Part shown: positions 41,949-52,394 of the stretch, one piece after another | Numbering within the stretch: position 1 is the stretch's first letter | Layout of the letters: each line of letters starts with the position of its first letter | The notes under the pieces: model-generated | Databases searched by the model: none | What the model was told of the DNA's origin: nothing | What the model saw: the letters and a program-made list of their open reading frames with translations, nothing else | Assembly: GCA_966211965.1 (NCBI GenBank) | Contig: CBIHON010000010.1 | Span: 62,001-126,000 of the forward strand | Direction of reading: 5' to 3' | From: CBIHON01 sp966211965 | GTDB taxonomy: Bacteria; Pseudomonadota; Gammaproteobacteria; Burkholderiales; Burkholderiaceae_D | Length of the DNA: 64,000 nucleotides | Translations under genes and position numbers: made by a program

Positions 41949-43559
41949 TCAATATTTCTTTGCCCGCTCTTCTTCCATCAGCCGCAATACGCGCCGCTGT
42001 AATTTCCCGCTCGTCGTCATCGGCAGTTCCTCGACGAACTCGATCTCTTTCGGATATTCGTAAGGCGCCAGTTTGCCGCGCACATGCATTTGCAATTCTG
42101 CGATCAGCTTGTCGTCGGCGGCGCGATTGCGCTTGACGCCGGGCGTCAGCACGATGAAAGCCTTGATGATATTGCCGCGTTCGTCATCCGGTTTGGGCAC
42201 CACGGCGGCATTTGCGACAGCACGATGCTTGACCAGGCAGTTTTCGATTTCCGACGGCCCGATGCGATAACCTGCGGCCTTGAACATGTCGTCGGCCCGG
42301 CCCTGATACCACAGGTAGCCGTCTTCATCCATCGAGGCCAGGTCGCCGGTGCGGCACCATTCGCCGCTGTATTTGTTCTGCGTCGCGTCCGGGTTTTTCC
42401 AGTATTCGATGAAAAAAATCGGATCGGGATCGCCATGGATATCGGTCCGGTTGAGCGCGACTTCGCCGGTCTCGCCGGGCTTGACGACCTGGCCTGCCTC
42501 GTCGATCACGGCCACGCGGTGGCCTGGGTAGGGGCGGCCCATGCTGCCGGGCTTGGCCGGCCATTTTTGCGCACTGTTGCCGACGATGTAGTTCATTTCG
42601 GTTTGTCCGAACATCTCATTGATCGTCACGCCCAGCGCCGAGCGGCCCCAGTCGAATACCGCATCGCCGACTGCTTCGCCGGCACTCATGATGGCGCGCA
42701 GTTTGAGCGTGAATTTTTCGCGCGGCGCCGGGACCGCTTTCATCATCATCTTCAAGGCGGTCGGGAACAGGAAGGTATTGGTCACGCCGTATTTTTGCAG
42801 CAGGTAAAAAGCCGTCTCCGCCGAAAAGCGGCCGCGATAACCGACGATCGGTTTGCCGAAATACAGCGTCGGCAACAGCGCATCCATCAGGCCTCCGGTC
42901 CAGGCCCAGTCGGCCGGCGACCAGAATACGTCGCCTTCTTGCGGGAACCAGTTTTGCGAGGCGACGAAGCCGGTCAGGTTGCCGATCAGCGCCGCGTGCG
43001 GCAGCAATGCGCCTTTGGGGGCGCCGGTGGTACCGCTGGTGTAGATCAGGATAGCGGGATCGCCCGCCTTGGTTTCGACTGCTTGGAAGCTGGGCCCGAC
43101 GCGCGTCATTTCCAGATGCCAGTCGAGCGTATCGGGCGCGTCGCAGGCGATTGCAATCACATGGCGCAGCGCAGGGCAGGCCGCGCGGATTTCGTTCATG
43201 TCGGCGAGTGTGGCTCGATCGATGATGGCGAGTATCGCTTCACTGTTTTGCAGCCGGTATGCCAGCGCATCCGGACCGAACAGGATCGACATCGGCATCG
43301 CCACTGCGCCGATCTGGTAGCAAGCCATGTGGGCGATCGCCGTCTCGGGACGTTGCGGCAGCACGATTGCGATGCGATCGCCGCGTTGCACGCCGCGTTT
43401 GCGCAAGACGTTGCTGAGGCGATTGGCCTGCGCCTGCAAGGCGGCATAGGTCAGCGTGGCGGTATGGCCGAGTTCGTCCTCATATTGGATTGCGACACGC
43501 GATGGATCTTTGGCCCAGCGGCTGCAGCAGACTGCGGCGATGTTGAATTCCGCTGGCAC
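41949..43559 (-). CDS. Acyl-CoA synthetase (AMP-binding), probable N-terminal nonsense mutation
   Basis: 536-aa ligase of the acetyl/medium-chain acyl-CoA synthetase class: ATP-binding YTSGTTGAPKG, FGQTEMN, YQGRADDMFKAAGYRIGP and the adenylation lysine in TTSGKLQRR. Odd: the frame begins at GTG 43559, but in the same frame upstream there is a stretch that reads like the family N-terminus (EHEKLQDRYHNLYQ, TAA, FRGPVPAEFNIA), preceded by GGAG and TTG. So a stop codon interrupts residue 16 or so of the ancestral protein. Either the gene restarts at GTG without a ribosome site, or it is newly inactivated, or it is a sequencing error. The rest is intact. Confidence 0.85.
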   Translation of the reverse strand: MPAEFNIAAVCCSRWAKDPSRVAIQYEDELGHTATLTYAALQAQANRLSNVLRKRGVQRGDRIAIVLPQRPETAIAHMACYQIGAVAMPMSILFGPDALAYRLQNSEAILAIIDRATLADMNEIRAACPALRHVIAIACDAPDTLDWHLEMTRVGPSFQAVETKAGDPAILIYTSGTTGAPKGALLPHAALIGNLTGFVASQNWFPQEGDVFWSPADWAWTGGLMDALLPTLYFGKPIVGYRGRFSAETAFYLLQKYGVTNTFLFPTALKMMMKAVPAPREKFTLKLRAIMSAGEAVGDAVFDWGRSALGVTINEMFGQTEMNYIVGNSAQKWPAKPGSMGRPYPGHRVAVIDEAGQVVKPGETGEVALNRTDIHGDPDPIFFIEYWKNPDATQNKYSGEWCRTGDLASMDEDGYLWYQGRADDMFKAAGYRIGPSEIENCLVKHRAVANAAVVPKPDDERGNIIKAFIVLTPGVKRNRAADDKLIAELQMHVRGKLAPYEYPKEIEFVEELPMTTSGKLQRRVLRLMEEERAKKY

Positions 43560-43639
43560 GGGCCCGCGGAATTACTGGTAAAGATTGTGGTAACGGTCCT
43601 GCAGTTTTTCATGTTCTGCGGGCAATGGGGACTCTCCGG

Positions 43640-43658
43640 TATAATCGAACGATCGTTC
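43640..43658 (+). promoter_or_regulatory. -10 box with adjoining 12-bp palindromic operator
   Basis: TATAAT (43640-43645) is followed after one base by the perfect palindrome GAACGATCGTTC (43647-43658), in the gap between the acyl-CoA synthetase and the alpha/beta hydrolase genes. The palindrome resembles TetR-family operators and could control either gene. No -35 was found. Confidence 0.5.
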
Positions 43659-43696
43659 TATTGTTGCCAAATTTACGGCCATCTATCGGAAAAGAC

Positions 43697-44572
43697 ATGA
43701 AACCATCTCGCTCAGAATTTATCACGGTCCGCGGTCTTCAGTACCATATTCGTCATTGGGGCCGTGATGATGCGCCCAAGTTGTTCATGGTGCATGGGTG
43801 GATGGACGTATCGGCATCTTTCCAGTTCATGGTTGATTGCCTGCAAGCTGACTGGCATGTGATTGCACCCGATTGGCGCGGTTTTGGTTTGAGCGACAAA
43901 TCGGGTACCGATAGCTATTGGTTTCTGGACTACATCGGCGATCTTGACGCGATCTTGCAGCATTATTCGCCGGACGAGCCGGTGAATTTGCTCGGTCACA
44001 GCATGGGCGGCAACGTCTCCATGATTTATGCCGGCGTGCGGCCGCAGCGGATCAGGAGACTGATTAATTTTGAAGGCTTCGGCATGCCGGCCGTGCAACC
44101 CGAACAGGCGCCAGGACGTTACCGCAAATGGCTGGACGAGTTGCGCGAAATGCCCAGCATGCGCACCTATGCGACGCAAGCCGAGGTTGCGGAGCGGCTG
44201 CAAAAAAACAATCCGCGCCTGAGCGATGAACGCGCGGCTTTCCTGTCCGGCCATTGGTCGGCGCAGAATGCGCAGGGCCGATGGGAAATCCTGGGCGATC
44301 CGGTGCATAAATTGAGCAGCCCGATTCTGTATCGGGTGGAAGAGGTGACGGCCTGCTGGCAGGCGATCAGCGCCCCGGTGCTCTGGGTCGAGGCCGACGA
44401 CACGGACGTATGGCGCTGGATGGGCCCCAAGGACAAGGCACGCATCGAGATCGATCGCCGCATCGGTTTTATTGCTGATGTGCAGAAGGCGATGATAGAG
44501 AATGCCGGGCACATGCTGCATCACGATCAGCCGGAGGTGCTGGCGAAGTTGGTGGAGGAATTTTTAGTTTGA
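43697..44572 (+). CDS. Alpha/beta hydrolase
   Basis: 291-aa alpha/beta-hydrolase with LFMVHGWMD (oxyanion side), DWRGFGLSDK, nucleophile elbow LLGHSMGGN and catalytic His in ENAGHMLHHDQP. Typical of epoxide hydrolase/haloalkane dehalogenase/lipase-like enzymes; substrate unknown. Divergent from the acyl-CoA synthetase and possibly co-regulated through the palindrome between them. ATG 43697 follows GGAAAAG. Confidence 0.88.
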   Translation: MKPSRSEFITVRGLQYHIRHWGRDDAPKLFMVHGWMDVSASFQFMVDCLQADWHVIAPDWRGFGLSDKSGTDSYWFLDYIGDLDAILQHYSPDEPVNLLGHSMGGNVSMIYAGVRPQRIRRLINFEGFGMPAVQPEQAPGRYRKWLDELREMPSMRTYATQAEVAERLQKNNPRLSDERAAFLSGHWSAQNAQGRWEILGDPVHKLSSPILYRVEEVTACWQAISAPVLWVEADDTDVWRWMGPKDKARIEIDRRIGFIADVQKAMIENAGHMLHHDQPEVLAKLVEEFLV

Positions 44573-44596
44573 ATCAGGGTTTGTCTCGGCTACAGC

Positions 44597-45757
<1,161 letters not shown>

Positions 45758-45879
45758 GATTTTTCCCTTTTGTTTAAATGCGGCAAATCGGTGCCGCGTT
45801 TGCAGGAACGAACCGTAGCGTGCGCTGTGCGCACGAAATCTCTTTTGCGGGGGCAAGACTCGTGCTACGCCTCTTATTG

Positions 45880-48800
45880 TCAGGAGCTGAGCTCCAATGC
45901 CTGCAACACTTCTTCGAGCTTGATCGCAGCCGCCTCGAAATCATACTGCGAGACGAGGCGTTTGAGTTGTGCTGCGGCAGTATTTTGGCCCAGGGCATTG
46001 AGTTGATCGACGATGCCGTCGATCCGTTTCGCGGCGCGCGAATCGTCGTCGGCCAAAAGCGCCGCCAGGGCGCGCAAGTCGCCGGCAATCGCCTCTTTGT
46101 CGACCGCTGAGGCGGAGGAGGGCGACGCTGCAACAGCGACGCTTGTCATGGCGGCCGAGATGTTCTGTAGCAAAATCTTTAACTCCTGCGCCATCGTGTC
46201 CCGCGCTTGCTGCAGTCCGGCGGTTGCGCCATGCTTGAGCATGCCTTCGACCGCAGCAGCGTATTCAAACAAGGCTGTCGCGCCGATGTTGCCTGCCAAG
46301 CCTTTGGCCGTATGCGCTTCCCGCGTCGCGGTATCGATATCCTGGCATGTGATCGCCGCATCGATGCGCGCCATCACATCGGCCTGGGTTTCGTGAAAGC
46401 GCAGGATCAGTTTGCGCAGCAGCGCCGCGTTGCCTCCGACCCGTTGCAATGCCTGGCTGATTTCGAGGCCGGGAATATCCGGCATGTTCTCGGGCTTTGC
46501 CGCTGCCGCCGCGACAGCCGGGGCATCGGGCAGTGCTTTCGGCTTGATCCAGCGCGCCAGGGTAGCGAAGAGCTGGCCAACGTCGATCGGCTTGGCGACG
46601 AAATCGTTCATGCCGGCTTCCAGGCACTTTTCTTTATCGCCCACCATTGCATTGGCGGTCATCGCGATCACAGGCAGACCGGCGAAGCGCGCATCCTCGC
46701 GCAGCTTGCGGGTCGCTTCAAACCCGTCCATCACCGGCATCTGGCAATCCATCAGCACGCCGTCATAATCGGTTTGCGCGATTTTTTGCAAGGCTTGCAG
46801 ACCGTCGCCGGCAATGTCGAGCCGGACGCCGGCGCCTTGCAGGATTTCCTGCGCCAATTCCTGGTTGACTTCGTTGTCGTCGACCAGCAGCAGGTAGGCG
46901 CCGCGCACGGCGTTTTCCGCGAGCTGGTAATCGGCCTGCCGCTGCTGCTTGCGCGGACGATGCACGATTTCCTTGCCGAATACGGTGAGAATCGTGTCAA
47001 GCAGCGTCGACGGGCTGACCGGCTTGGTCAGCAAGCCGTCGATGCGCACATCCTGCGCCCGCTGCAGCAGTTCGTCGCGGCTGTAGGCCGTGACCATCAC
47101 GAAGGCCGGCGTGCTTGATAGCTCTGCATTTGCCCGTATGCGCTTGATTGCTTCGAGGCCATCCATGCCTTGCATATGCCAATCCATCAACACCAGGCCG
47201 TAAGCCTCGCCTTCCTGCTGCGCCCGCGCCAGCGCCTCGATCGCCGCTGCGCCGCTGCCAACCGCGCTGGCCTTGCACTTGAGCGAGCCGAGCATGGATA
47301 GGAAAATTTCCCGCGCGCTGGCGTTGTCGTCCACCACCAAGACGCGCAAGCCAAGCGCCCCGGTGTTGGCGGCGCGCGGCTCTTGCTGTTCCGCCTGCAG
47401 GCCGAATCTGGCGGCAAAGTAAAACGTGCTGCCGACGCCAGGTTCGCTGTCGACGCCGATCTCGCCATCCATCATTTCCACCAGGCGCTTGCTGATCGTC
47501 AGGCCAAGCCCGGTGCCGCCATACTTGCGCGTGGTCGAGGTGTCGGCCTGGGTGAAGGCGCTGAAAAGTTTCTTGCGCTGCGCCTCGGTCAGCCCGACGC
47601 CGGTATCCTTGACTTCAAAGCGCAAGCGCACGCTGCCGGGTTCATCGGCCAGCTTGCTGATGCTGATCGTGACTTCGCCTTGCTCGGTAAATTTGATTGC
47701 GTTATTGGTCAGGTTTATGATGACCTGGCCCAGGCGCAGGGGATCGCCGACCAGCGCGCTCGGCACATCGGGAGCGATGTCGAACAGCAGTTCCAGCCCC
47801 TTGTCCTGGGCCTTCATGACCGACAGGTCGGCCACTTGCTCCATCACGTCTTCCAAGTAAAAGTCGGCATTTTCAAAAGTCATCTTGCCGGCTTCGATCT
47901 TCGAAAAATCGAGAATGTCGTTGATGATGCCAAGCAGGTTCTTCGCTGCCGCATCGACTTTGCTGAGATAGTTGCGCTGTTTTGGCGTCAGTTCGGTTTG
48001 CAGCGCCAGATGCGTCATGCCGATGATGCCGTTCATCGGGGTGCGGATTTCATGCGACATGTTGGCCAGGAAGTCTGACTTCATTTTGGTCGCGTCTTCG
48101 GCGATTTCCACGGCGCGCCGCATCGTCTCTTGTTCGGCCAAACTGCGATTCATGTCCTTGAGCGCTTGCAAAAGTTGGCCGGTTTCATCTTTGGATGTCA
48201 CCTCGATTTGTGTCGACAGGTCGCCATGCGCTACGCGGGTGGCGATGTCGACCGCCTTGCTGAGAGGGTTTGTGATGGAGCGTGTGATCCAGATTGCAAA
48301 GTTGACCCCGATAAAGAGGTTGAACAGGCCCAGGCCGAGCATCAACATCAACGAGGATTCGATATTGCGCTGAGCCTGGTTGCCGGCGGCAATCACCTGC
48401 TTCTTTTGCAGTTCGACCAAGGCCCGGATATTGTCGAGCAGCGCGTCCAGGTCGTTGAAGGTTTCGGTGCTCATGATTCGTGCCGCTTCATCCCGCCGGC
48501 CTTCTTCCACCAGTTCGGCTACCTTGATGAAGGAATCGAAATATACCGCGCGTGCCGCTTCGATTTTTTTCAAGAGGGCTTTGCCTTCCGCGGAAGAGAC
48601 CAGCTGTTTCAGGGTGACCAGCGCTTCGTCGATGGTTTTCTTGTTCAGGTCGATGCGCTCGTAACTCTTGGCGCGCTGCGCCTGTTCTTGTAAAATGAAT
48701 AATGCCAGGGTCCGGCGCACGTCCTCGCGCGCCGCCATGTCGATGGTGGTGATCGCTGCGGCGCTGACCCAGTCTTTCTCGATGATTTTCTTGTTGGCGG

Positions 48801-48915
48801 CGTCGAGTTCGGAAAAGCGGATCACGCCGACCAGAATGATGACGGCCATCAACAGCATGACGATGCCAAAGCCGGCAATCAAACGGACGTGGATTTTGAA
48901 GTTTTTGAAATTCAT
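45880..48915 (-). CDS. Hybrid sensor histidine kinase (4HB, HAMP, HisKA, two REC, HPt)
   Basis: 1011-aa BarA-like membrane kinase. TM1 about 12-31, periplasmic four-helix-bundle sensor to about 185, TM2 186-210, HAMP to about 262, HisKA with H288 (FLANMSHEIRTPMNG), ATPase with N-box NLTNNAIKFTE and G2 GGTGLGLTIS, receivers with D578 and D723, and a C-terminal HPt with H868 (EAHTAKGLAGNIG). All phosphorelay residues are present. The 4HB sensor is methyl-accepting-chemoreceptor-like. It sits immediately upstream of the HD-GYP regulator, the likely final acceptor. Start ATG 48915 has GGAGGAG about 9 nt upstream. Confidence 0.93.
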   Translation of the reverse strand: MNFKNFKIHVRLIAGFGIVMLLMAVIILVGVIRFSELDAANKKIIEKDWVSAAAITTIDMAAREDVRRTLALFILQEQAQRAKSYERIDLNKKTIDEALVTLKQLVSSAEGKALLKKIEAARAVYFDSFIKVAELVEEGRRDEAARIMSTETFNDLDALLDNIRALVELQKKQVIAAGNQAQRNIESSLMLMLGLGLFNLFIGVNFAIWITRSITNPLSKAVDIATRVAHGDLSTQIEVTSKDETGQLLQALKDMNRSLAEQETMRRAVEIAEDATKMKSDFLANMSHEIRTPMNGIIGMTHLALQTELTPKQRNYLSKVDAAAKNLLGIINDILDFSKIEAGKMTFENADFYLEDVMEQVADLSVMKAQDKGLELLFDIAPDVPSALVGDPLRLGQVIINLTNNAIKFTEQGEVTISISKLADEPGSVRLRFEVKDTGVGLTEAQRKKLFSAFTQADTSTTRKYGGTGLGLTISKRLVEMMDGEIGVDSEPGVGSTFYFAARFGLQAEQQEPRAANTGALGLRVLVVDDNASAREIFLSMLGSLKCKASAVGSGAAAIEALARAQQEGEAYGLVLMDWHMQGMDGLEAIKRIRANAELSSTPAFVMVTAYSRDELLQRAQDVRIDGLLTKPVSPSTLLDTILTVFGKEIVHRPRKQQRQADYQLAENAVRGAYLLLVDDNEVNQELAQEILQGAGVRLDIAGDGLQALQKIAQTDYDGVLMDCQMPVMDGFEATRKLREDARFAGLPVIAMTANAMVGDKEKCLEAGMNDFVAKPIDVGQLFATLARWIKPKALPDAPAVAAAAAKPENMPDIPGLEISQALQRVGGNAALLRKLILRFHETQADVMARIDAAITCQDIDTATREAHTAKGLAGNIGATALFEYAAAVEGMLKHGATAGLQQARDTMAQELKILLQNISAAMTSVAVAASPSSASAVDKEAIAGDLRALAALLADDDSRAAKRIDGIVDQLNALGQNTAAAQLKRLVSQYDFEAAAIKLEEVLQALELSS

Positions 48916-49122
48916 TCTTATGCTCTCCTCCCGCTGCTTCTACGCCGGCCGAACGACGATGGCTTGAAGCCGTATATTCAGGGTGATGCGCGCGTGCCGT
49001 CAATCCGCGTCTTTGATAGTGTGGAAGCGGCATTAGCAGCGTACAATTGATGTTTGATTATCGTGCTGCTGTTTTTCGGCAGATTTCACTTCCCGCATCC
49101 ATATATTTCCGCATCTTTCCCC

Positions 49123-49959
49123 ATGCTTAACGTCGATCTCCATTGCCACTCCCACGTTTCCGATGGCGTCCTGACGCCGGCGGCGCTTGCTGCCCGCGCC
49201 AAGGCCAACGGCGTCGATGTCTGGGCCTTGACCGATCATGATGAAGTGGATGGCGTCGCCGAGGCGCGGGCGGCAGCGGCGAAACTGGATTTGCAGTTTA
49301 TTCCCGGCGTCGAAATATCCATCACCTGGGCCGGCAAAACCGTCCACATCGTCGGCCTGCAGATCGATGAGACCAATCAGGCGCTGGTGCAAGGGTTGGC
49401 ATCGACGCGCGGCGGACGTGAGACGCGCGCCCATGAAATGGCTGAGCAGCTTGCCGCAGTCGGTATCGACGGCGCTTACGAAGGCGCGCTGAAATTCGTC
49501 GGCAATCCGGACCTGATCTCCCGCACGCATTTTGCGCGCTACCTGATTGAGCTGGGGGTGTGCAAGGACGTCGGCGAAGTGTTCAGCAATTATCTGATTG
49601 AAGGCAAGCCCGGTTTCGTGCCGCATCGCTGGGCCACGCTGGCGCAGGCTGTCACCTGGATTCGCGGCGCGGGCGGGGTCGCCGTGGTTGCGCATCCGGG
49701 GCGCTACGACTTCACCGATCTGGCGAGAGATGCGTTCTTTGACGAATTCAAACAATTGGGCGGTACGGCAATCGAAGTCGTGACCGGCAGCCACACCGTC
49801 GATCAGTATGAGGAATATGCCAAGGTGGCCAAAGAGTACGGCTTCCTAGGATCGCGTGGTTCCGACTTTCACGGGCCCGACGAGTCGCGCATCGATCTGG
49901 GGGCATTGCCGCCTTTGCCTGACAGCGTGAAGCCGGTCTGGCACAATTGGCAACTGTAG
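49123..49959 (+). CDS. rnm: PHP-domain phosphoesterase (RNase AM / YciV type)
   Basis: 278-aa PHP phosphoesterase; E. coli YciV (RNase AM) trims 5' ends of RNA and hydrolyses 3',5'-nucleoside bisphosphates. Metal motifs: DLHCHSHVSDG, LTDHDEVDG, PGVEIS, VAHPGRY and a C-terminal GSDFHGP. ATG 49123 (MLNVDLH) is the homologous start. In E. coli it neighbours yciO; here yciO is two genes downstream, with htpX between. Confidence 0.93.
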   Translation: MLNVDLHCHSHVSDGVLTPAALAARAKANGVDVWALTDHDEVDGVAEARAAAAKLDLQFIPGVEISITWAGKTVHIVGLQIDETNQALVQGLASTRGGRETRAHEMAEQLAAVGIDGAYEGALKFVGNPDLISRTHFARYLIELGVCKDVGEVFSNYLIEGKPGFVPHRWATLAQAVTWIRGAGGVAVVAHPGRYDFTDLARDAFFDEFKQLGGTAIEVVTGSHTVDQYEEYAKVAKEYGFLGSRGSDFHGPDESRIDLGALPPLPDSVKPVWHNWQL

Positions 49960-50048
49960 GCCCGGATGCCCGCTTGCTTTGGGCCTTGTCTTGAAAAATC
50001 AATCAATAACCATATTTACATGGCGTTTGCAACCTGGGAGTCCACCAA

Positions 50049-50927
50049 ATGAAACGAATCATCCTATTCCTTGCCACCAACCTGGCCGTCATGCTCGTCA
50101 TGTCGATCGTGCTGTCCCTGCTGGGTGTCAACCGCTATCTGACGGCGGGCGGTTTGAATATGGGGACGTTGATGGTGTTTGCCTTGGTGGTCGGTTTTAC
50201 TGGCGCCATTTTTTCGCTCTTGATCAGCAAGCCGATGGCGAAATGGTCGACCGGCGCGCGCGTCATCGATGCGCCTTCGAATTCCACCGAGTTGTGGCTG
50301 GTCGATACGGTAAAGAAGCTGGCCGATCGCGCCCAGATCGCCATGCCTGAAGTCGCGGTATACGAGGGGGAGCCGAACGCCTTCGCCACCGGTGCGTTCA
50401 AAAATTCCTCGTTGGTCGCGGTATCGACCGGTTTGCTGGAAAGCATGGACCGGGTGGAGGTGGAAGCGGTGCTGGCGCATGAAGTGGCGCACGTCGCCAA
50501 TGGCGACATGGTCACGATGACCCTGATCCAGGGCGTGGTGAATACCTTCGTCATCTTTCTCGCCCGCGTGGTCGGCTATGCGATCGACAAGGCGGTGTTC
50601 CGCAACGGCGACGACGACCGTCCGGGCGTCGGTTACATGATTACCGTGTTTGTCTGCGAATTGCTGTTCGGCGTGGTGGCCTCCATCATCGTGGCCTGGT
50701 TTTCACGCCAGCGCGAATTCCGCGCCGATGCCGGTTCGGCCAAGCTCCTGGGCAATCCTCAACCCATGGTGAAAGCATTGGCGCGGCTGGGCGGCTTGCC
50801 TGCGCCCGAGAGCATGCCCCAGTCTTTCAAAGCCACCGGAATCAACAATACCCCGGGCTTCATGGAATTGTTTTCCAGCCATCCGCCGATCGAAGCGCGC
50901 ATCGCAGCCTTGCGCGGCATACAATAA
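50049..50927 (+). CDS. htpX: Membrane zinc metalloprotease HtpX
   Basis: 292-aa M48-family heat-shock protease of the inner membrane that degrades damaged membrane proteins. Two N-terminal TM segments (4-27 and 38-60), catalytic HEVAH at 144-148, further TM segments at about 155-175 and 195-215, then the third ligand Glu in REFRADAGSA. GGGAG lies about 8 nt before ATG. A strong hairpin follows at 50948-50970. Confidence 0.96.
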   Translation: MKRIILFLATNLAVMLVMSIVLSLLGVNRYLTAGGLNMGTLMVFALVVGFTGAIFSLLISKPMAKWSTGARVIDAPSNSTELWLVDTVKKLADRAQIAMPEVAVYEGEPNAFATGAFKNSSLVAVSTGLLESMDRVEVEAVLAHEVAHVANGDMVTMTLIQGVVNTFVIFLARVVGYAIDKAVFRNGDDDRPGVGYMITVFVCELLFGVVASIIVAWFSRQREFRADAGSAKLLGNPQPMVKALARLGGLPAPESMPQSFKATGINNTPGFMELFSSHPPIEARIAALRGIQ

Positions 50928-50947
50928 CTGCTTCGGAAAAACACCAG

Positions 50948-50970
50948 CGGCGGTAGCCAAGCTACCGCCG
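50948..50970 (+). terminator. Hairpin between htpX and yciO
   Basis: 10-bp perfect arms CGGCGGTAGC / GCTACCGCCG with a CAA loop, ten bases before the yciO start. Only a weak T run follows (TTCTCATTTC), so it could be a partial terminator, an attenuator or an mRNA stability element for htpX. Confidence 0.6.
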
Positions 50971-50980
50971 TTCTCATTTC

Positions 50981-51604
50981 ATGAGCCAATTCTTTCAAAT
51001 CCATCCGGACAATCCCCAACTGCGCTTGATCAAGCAAGCGGCCCAAATCATTCATGGCGGCGGGATCGTTGCTTTGCCGACCGACTCCTGCTATGCCCTG
51101 GTCTGTCATTTGGACGATAAGGATGCGGTAATGCGGCTGCGGCGCTTACGGGCGGTGGACGACAAGCATCACCTGACCTTGCTGTGCCGCGACTTGAGCG
51201 AAATCGCGCAGTATGCGCGCATCGACAACCGCCAGTATCGGCTGCTCAAGTCCGCGACGCCGGGGCCGTACACTTTTATCCTGGAGGCAACCAAGGAAGT
51301 GCCGCGCCGCCTGAGCCACCCTTCGCGCAAGACCATTGGCTTGCGTGTGCCCGAGAACCGCATTGCCCATGCGCTGCTGGAAGAACTGGGACAGCCGCTG
51401 TTGGGCACGACGCTGATTTTGCCTGAGGGACAAGAGCCGCTGACCGACCCGGAAGAGATCCGTGATCGGCTCGAACGGCAGATCGAACTGGTGATCGACG
51501 GCGGCGCCTGCAGCCTGGAACCGACCACCGTGATCGACTTGACCGGGGAAGAGCCGGTGCTGTTGCGGCAGGGGCGGGGCGATGCCCGCATGTTCGGCAT
51601 CTGA
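50981..51604 (+). CDS. YciO/YrdC/Sua5-family protein
   Basis: 207-aa protein of the Sua5/YrdC/YciO fold. The nucleotide pocket residues appear in GGIVALPTDSCYAL and KHHLTLLCRDLSE, and SEPRxTI-like IGLRVPENR. TsaC/YrdC makes threonylcarbamoyl-AMP for tRNA t6A; YciO proteins are paralogues of weaker or uncertain activity. The neighbourhood (rnm, trpS) and length fit YciO better than TsaC. Confidence 0.88.
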   Translation: MSQFFQIHPDNPQLRLIKQAAQIIHGGGIVALPTDSCYALVCHLDDKDAVMRLRRLRAVDDKHHLTLLCRDLSEIAQYARIDNRQYRLLKSATPGPYTFILEATKEVPRRLSHPSRKTIGLRVPENRIAHALLEELGQPLLGTTLILPEGQEPLTDPEEIRDRLERQIELVIDGGACSLEPTTVIDLTGEEPVLLRQGRGDARMFGI

Positions 51605-51727
51605 TCCCGTCTGATCCACATCGGAGGGACAGTCCGGGCAAGCCTTTGCTTTGGATGCTTTTTGCGCTTCGTCACGATTTCTTCGTTTGGCCGGGGCCGC
51701 GGCACGCCCTCTGATAAAATCCCCCAA

Positions 51728-52384
51728 ATGGACGAACTCATTCAAAACTTCGCAGTGTACGCACTGCCGGTATTGTTCGCGATCACGCTGCATGAAGCTG
51801 CCCATGCCTATGCCGCCAAATATTTTGGCGATTCGACAGCCTATGCACAGGGCCGAATGAGCTTGAATCCGCTCAAACATATCGACCCGATCGGCACGCT
51901 GCTGATCCCGATTGTCCTGTATTTCGCAAGCAGCCCTTTCCTGTTCGGCTATGCCAAGCCGGTTCCGATCGATTTCAGCCGCTTGCGCAACCCCAAGAAG
52001 CAGATGGCATGGGTCGCGTTGGCCGGTCCGGCCGCCAACCTGATGATGGCTTTCATGTGGATGGTGCTGGCGATTTTGCTGAAGGCCATGCATTTCGAGG
52101 AGGCATTCTTCGCGCGGGTAGCCGAAGCAGGCATATGGACTAATCTGGTGATATTTGCTTTCAACCTGTTTCCGGTGCCGCCGCTTGATGGAGGCCGTGT
52201 CTTGACCAGCATTCTGCCGCATCACTACGCGTACAAATTCGCGCAAATCGAACCTTACGGCTTTTTCATTGTATTGGCACTGGCCTATTTGCAGATAATC
52301 GGCTTTTGGATGACACCCGTCATATTCGTCGCCAAAGCTTTTCTGTATCTGCTCCTTTCTCCACTGATTTTTTTATTGAACTGA
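51728..52384 (+). CDS. Site-2-protease-family (M50) membrane metalloprotease
   Basis: 218-aa multi-pass intramembrane metalloprotease. HEAAH at 22-26 lies in the first TM segment and NLFPVPPLDGGRVL supplies the third zinc ligand Asp. No PDZ domain, so it is the small YdiL/SpoIVFB-like group rather than RseP. ATG 51728 is preferred over an upstream in-frame start. trpS follows after 10 bases; this M50-trpS order is common in betaproteobacteria. Substrate unknown. Confidence 0.92.
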   Translation: MDELIQNFAVYALPVLFAITLHEAAHAYAAKYFGDSTAYAQGRMSLNPLKHIDPIGTLLIPIVLYFASSPFLFGYAKPVPIDFSRLRNPKKQMAWVALAGPAANLMMAFMWMVLAILLKAMHFEEAFFARVAEAGIWTNLVIFAFNLFPVPPLDGGRVLTSILPHHYAYKFAQIEPYGFFIVLALAYLQIIGFWMTPVIFVAKAFLYLLLSPLIFLLN

Positions 52385-52394
52385 CCGACCGATT

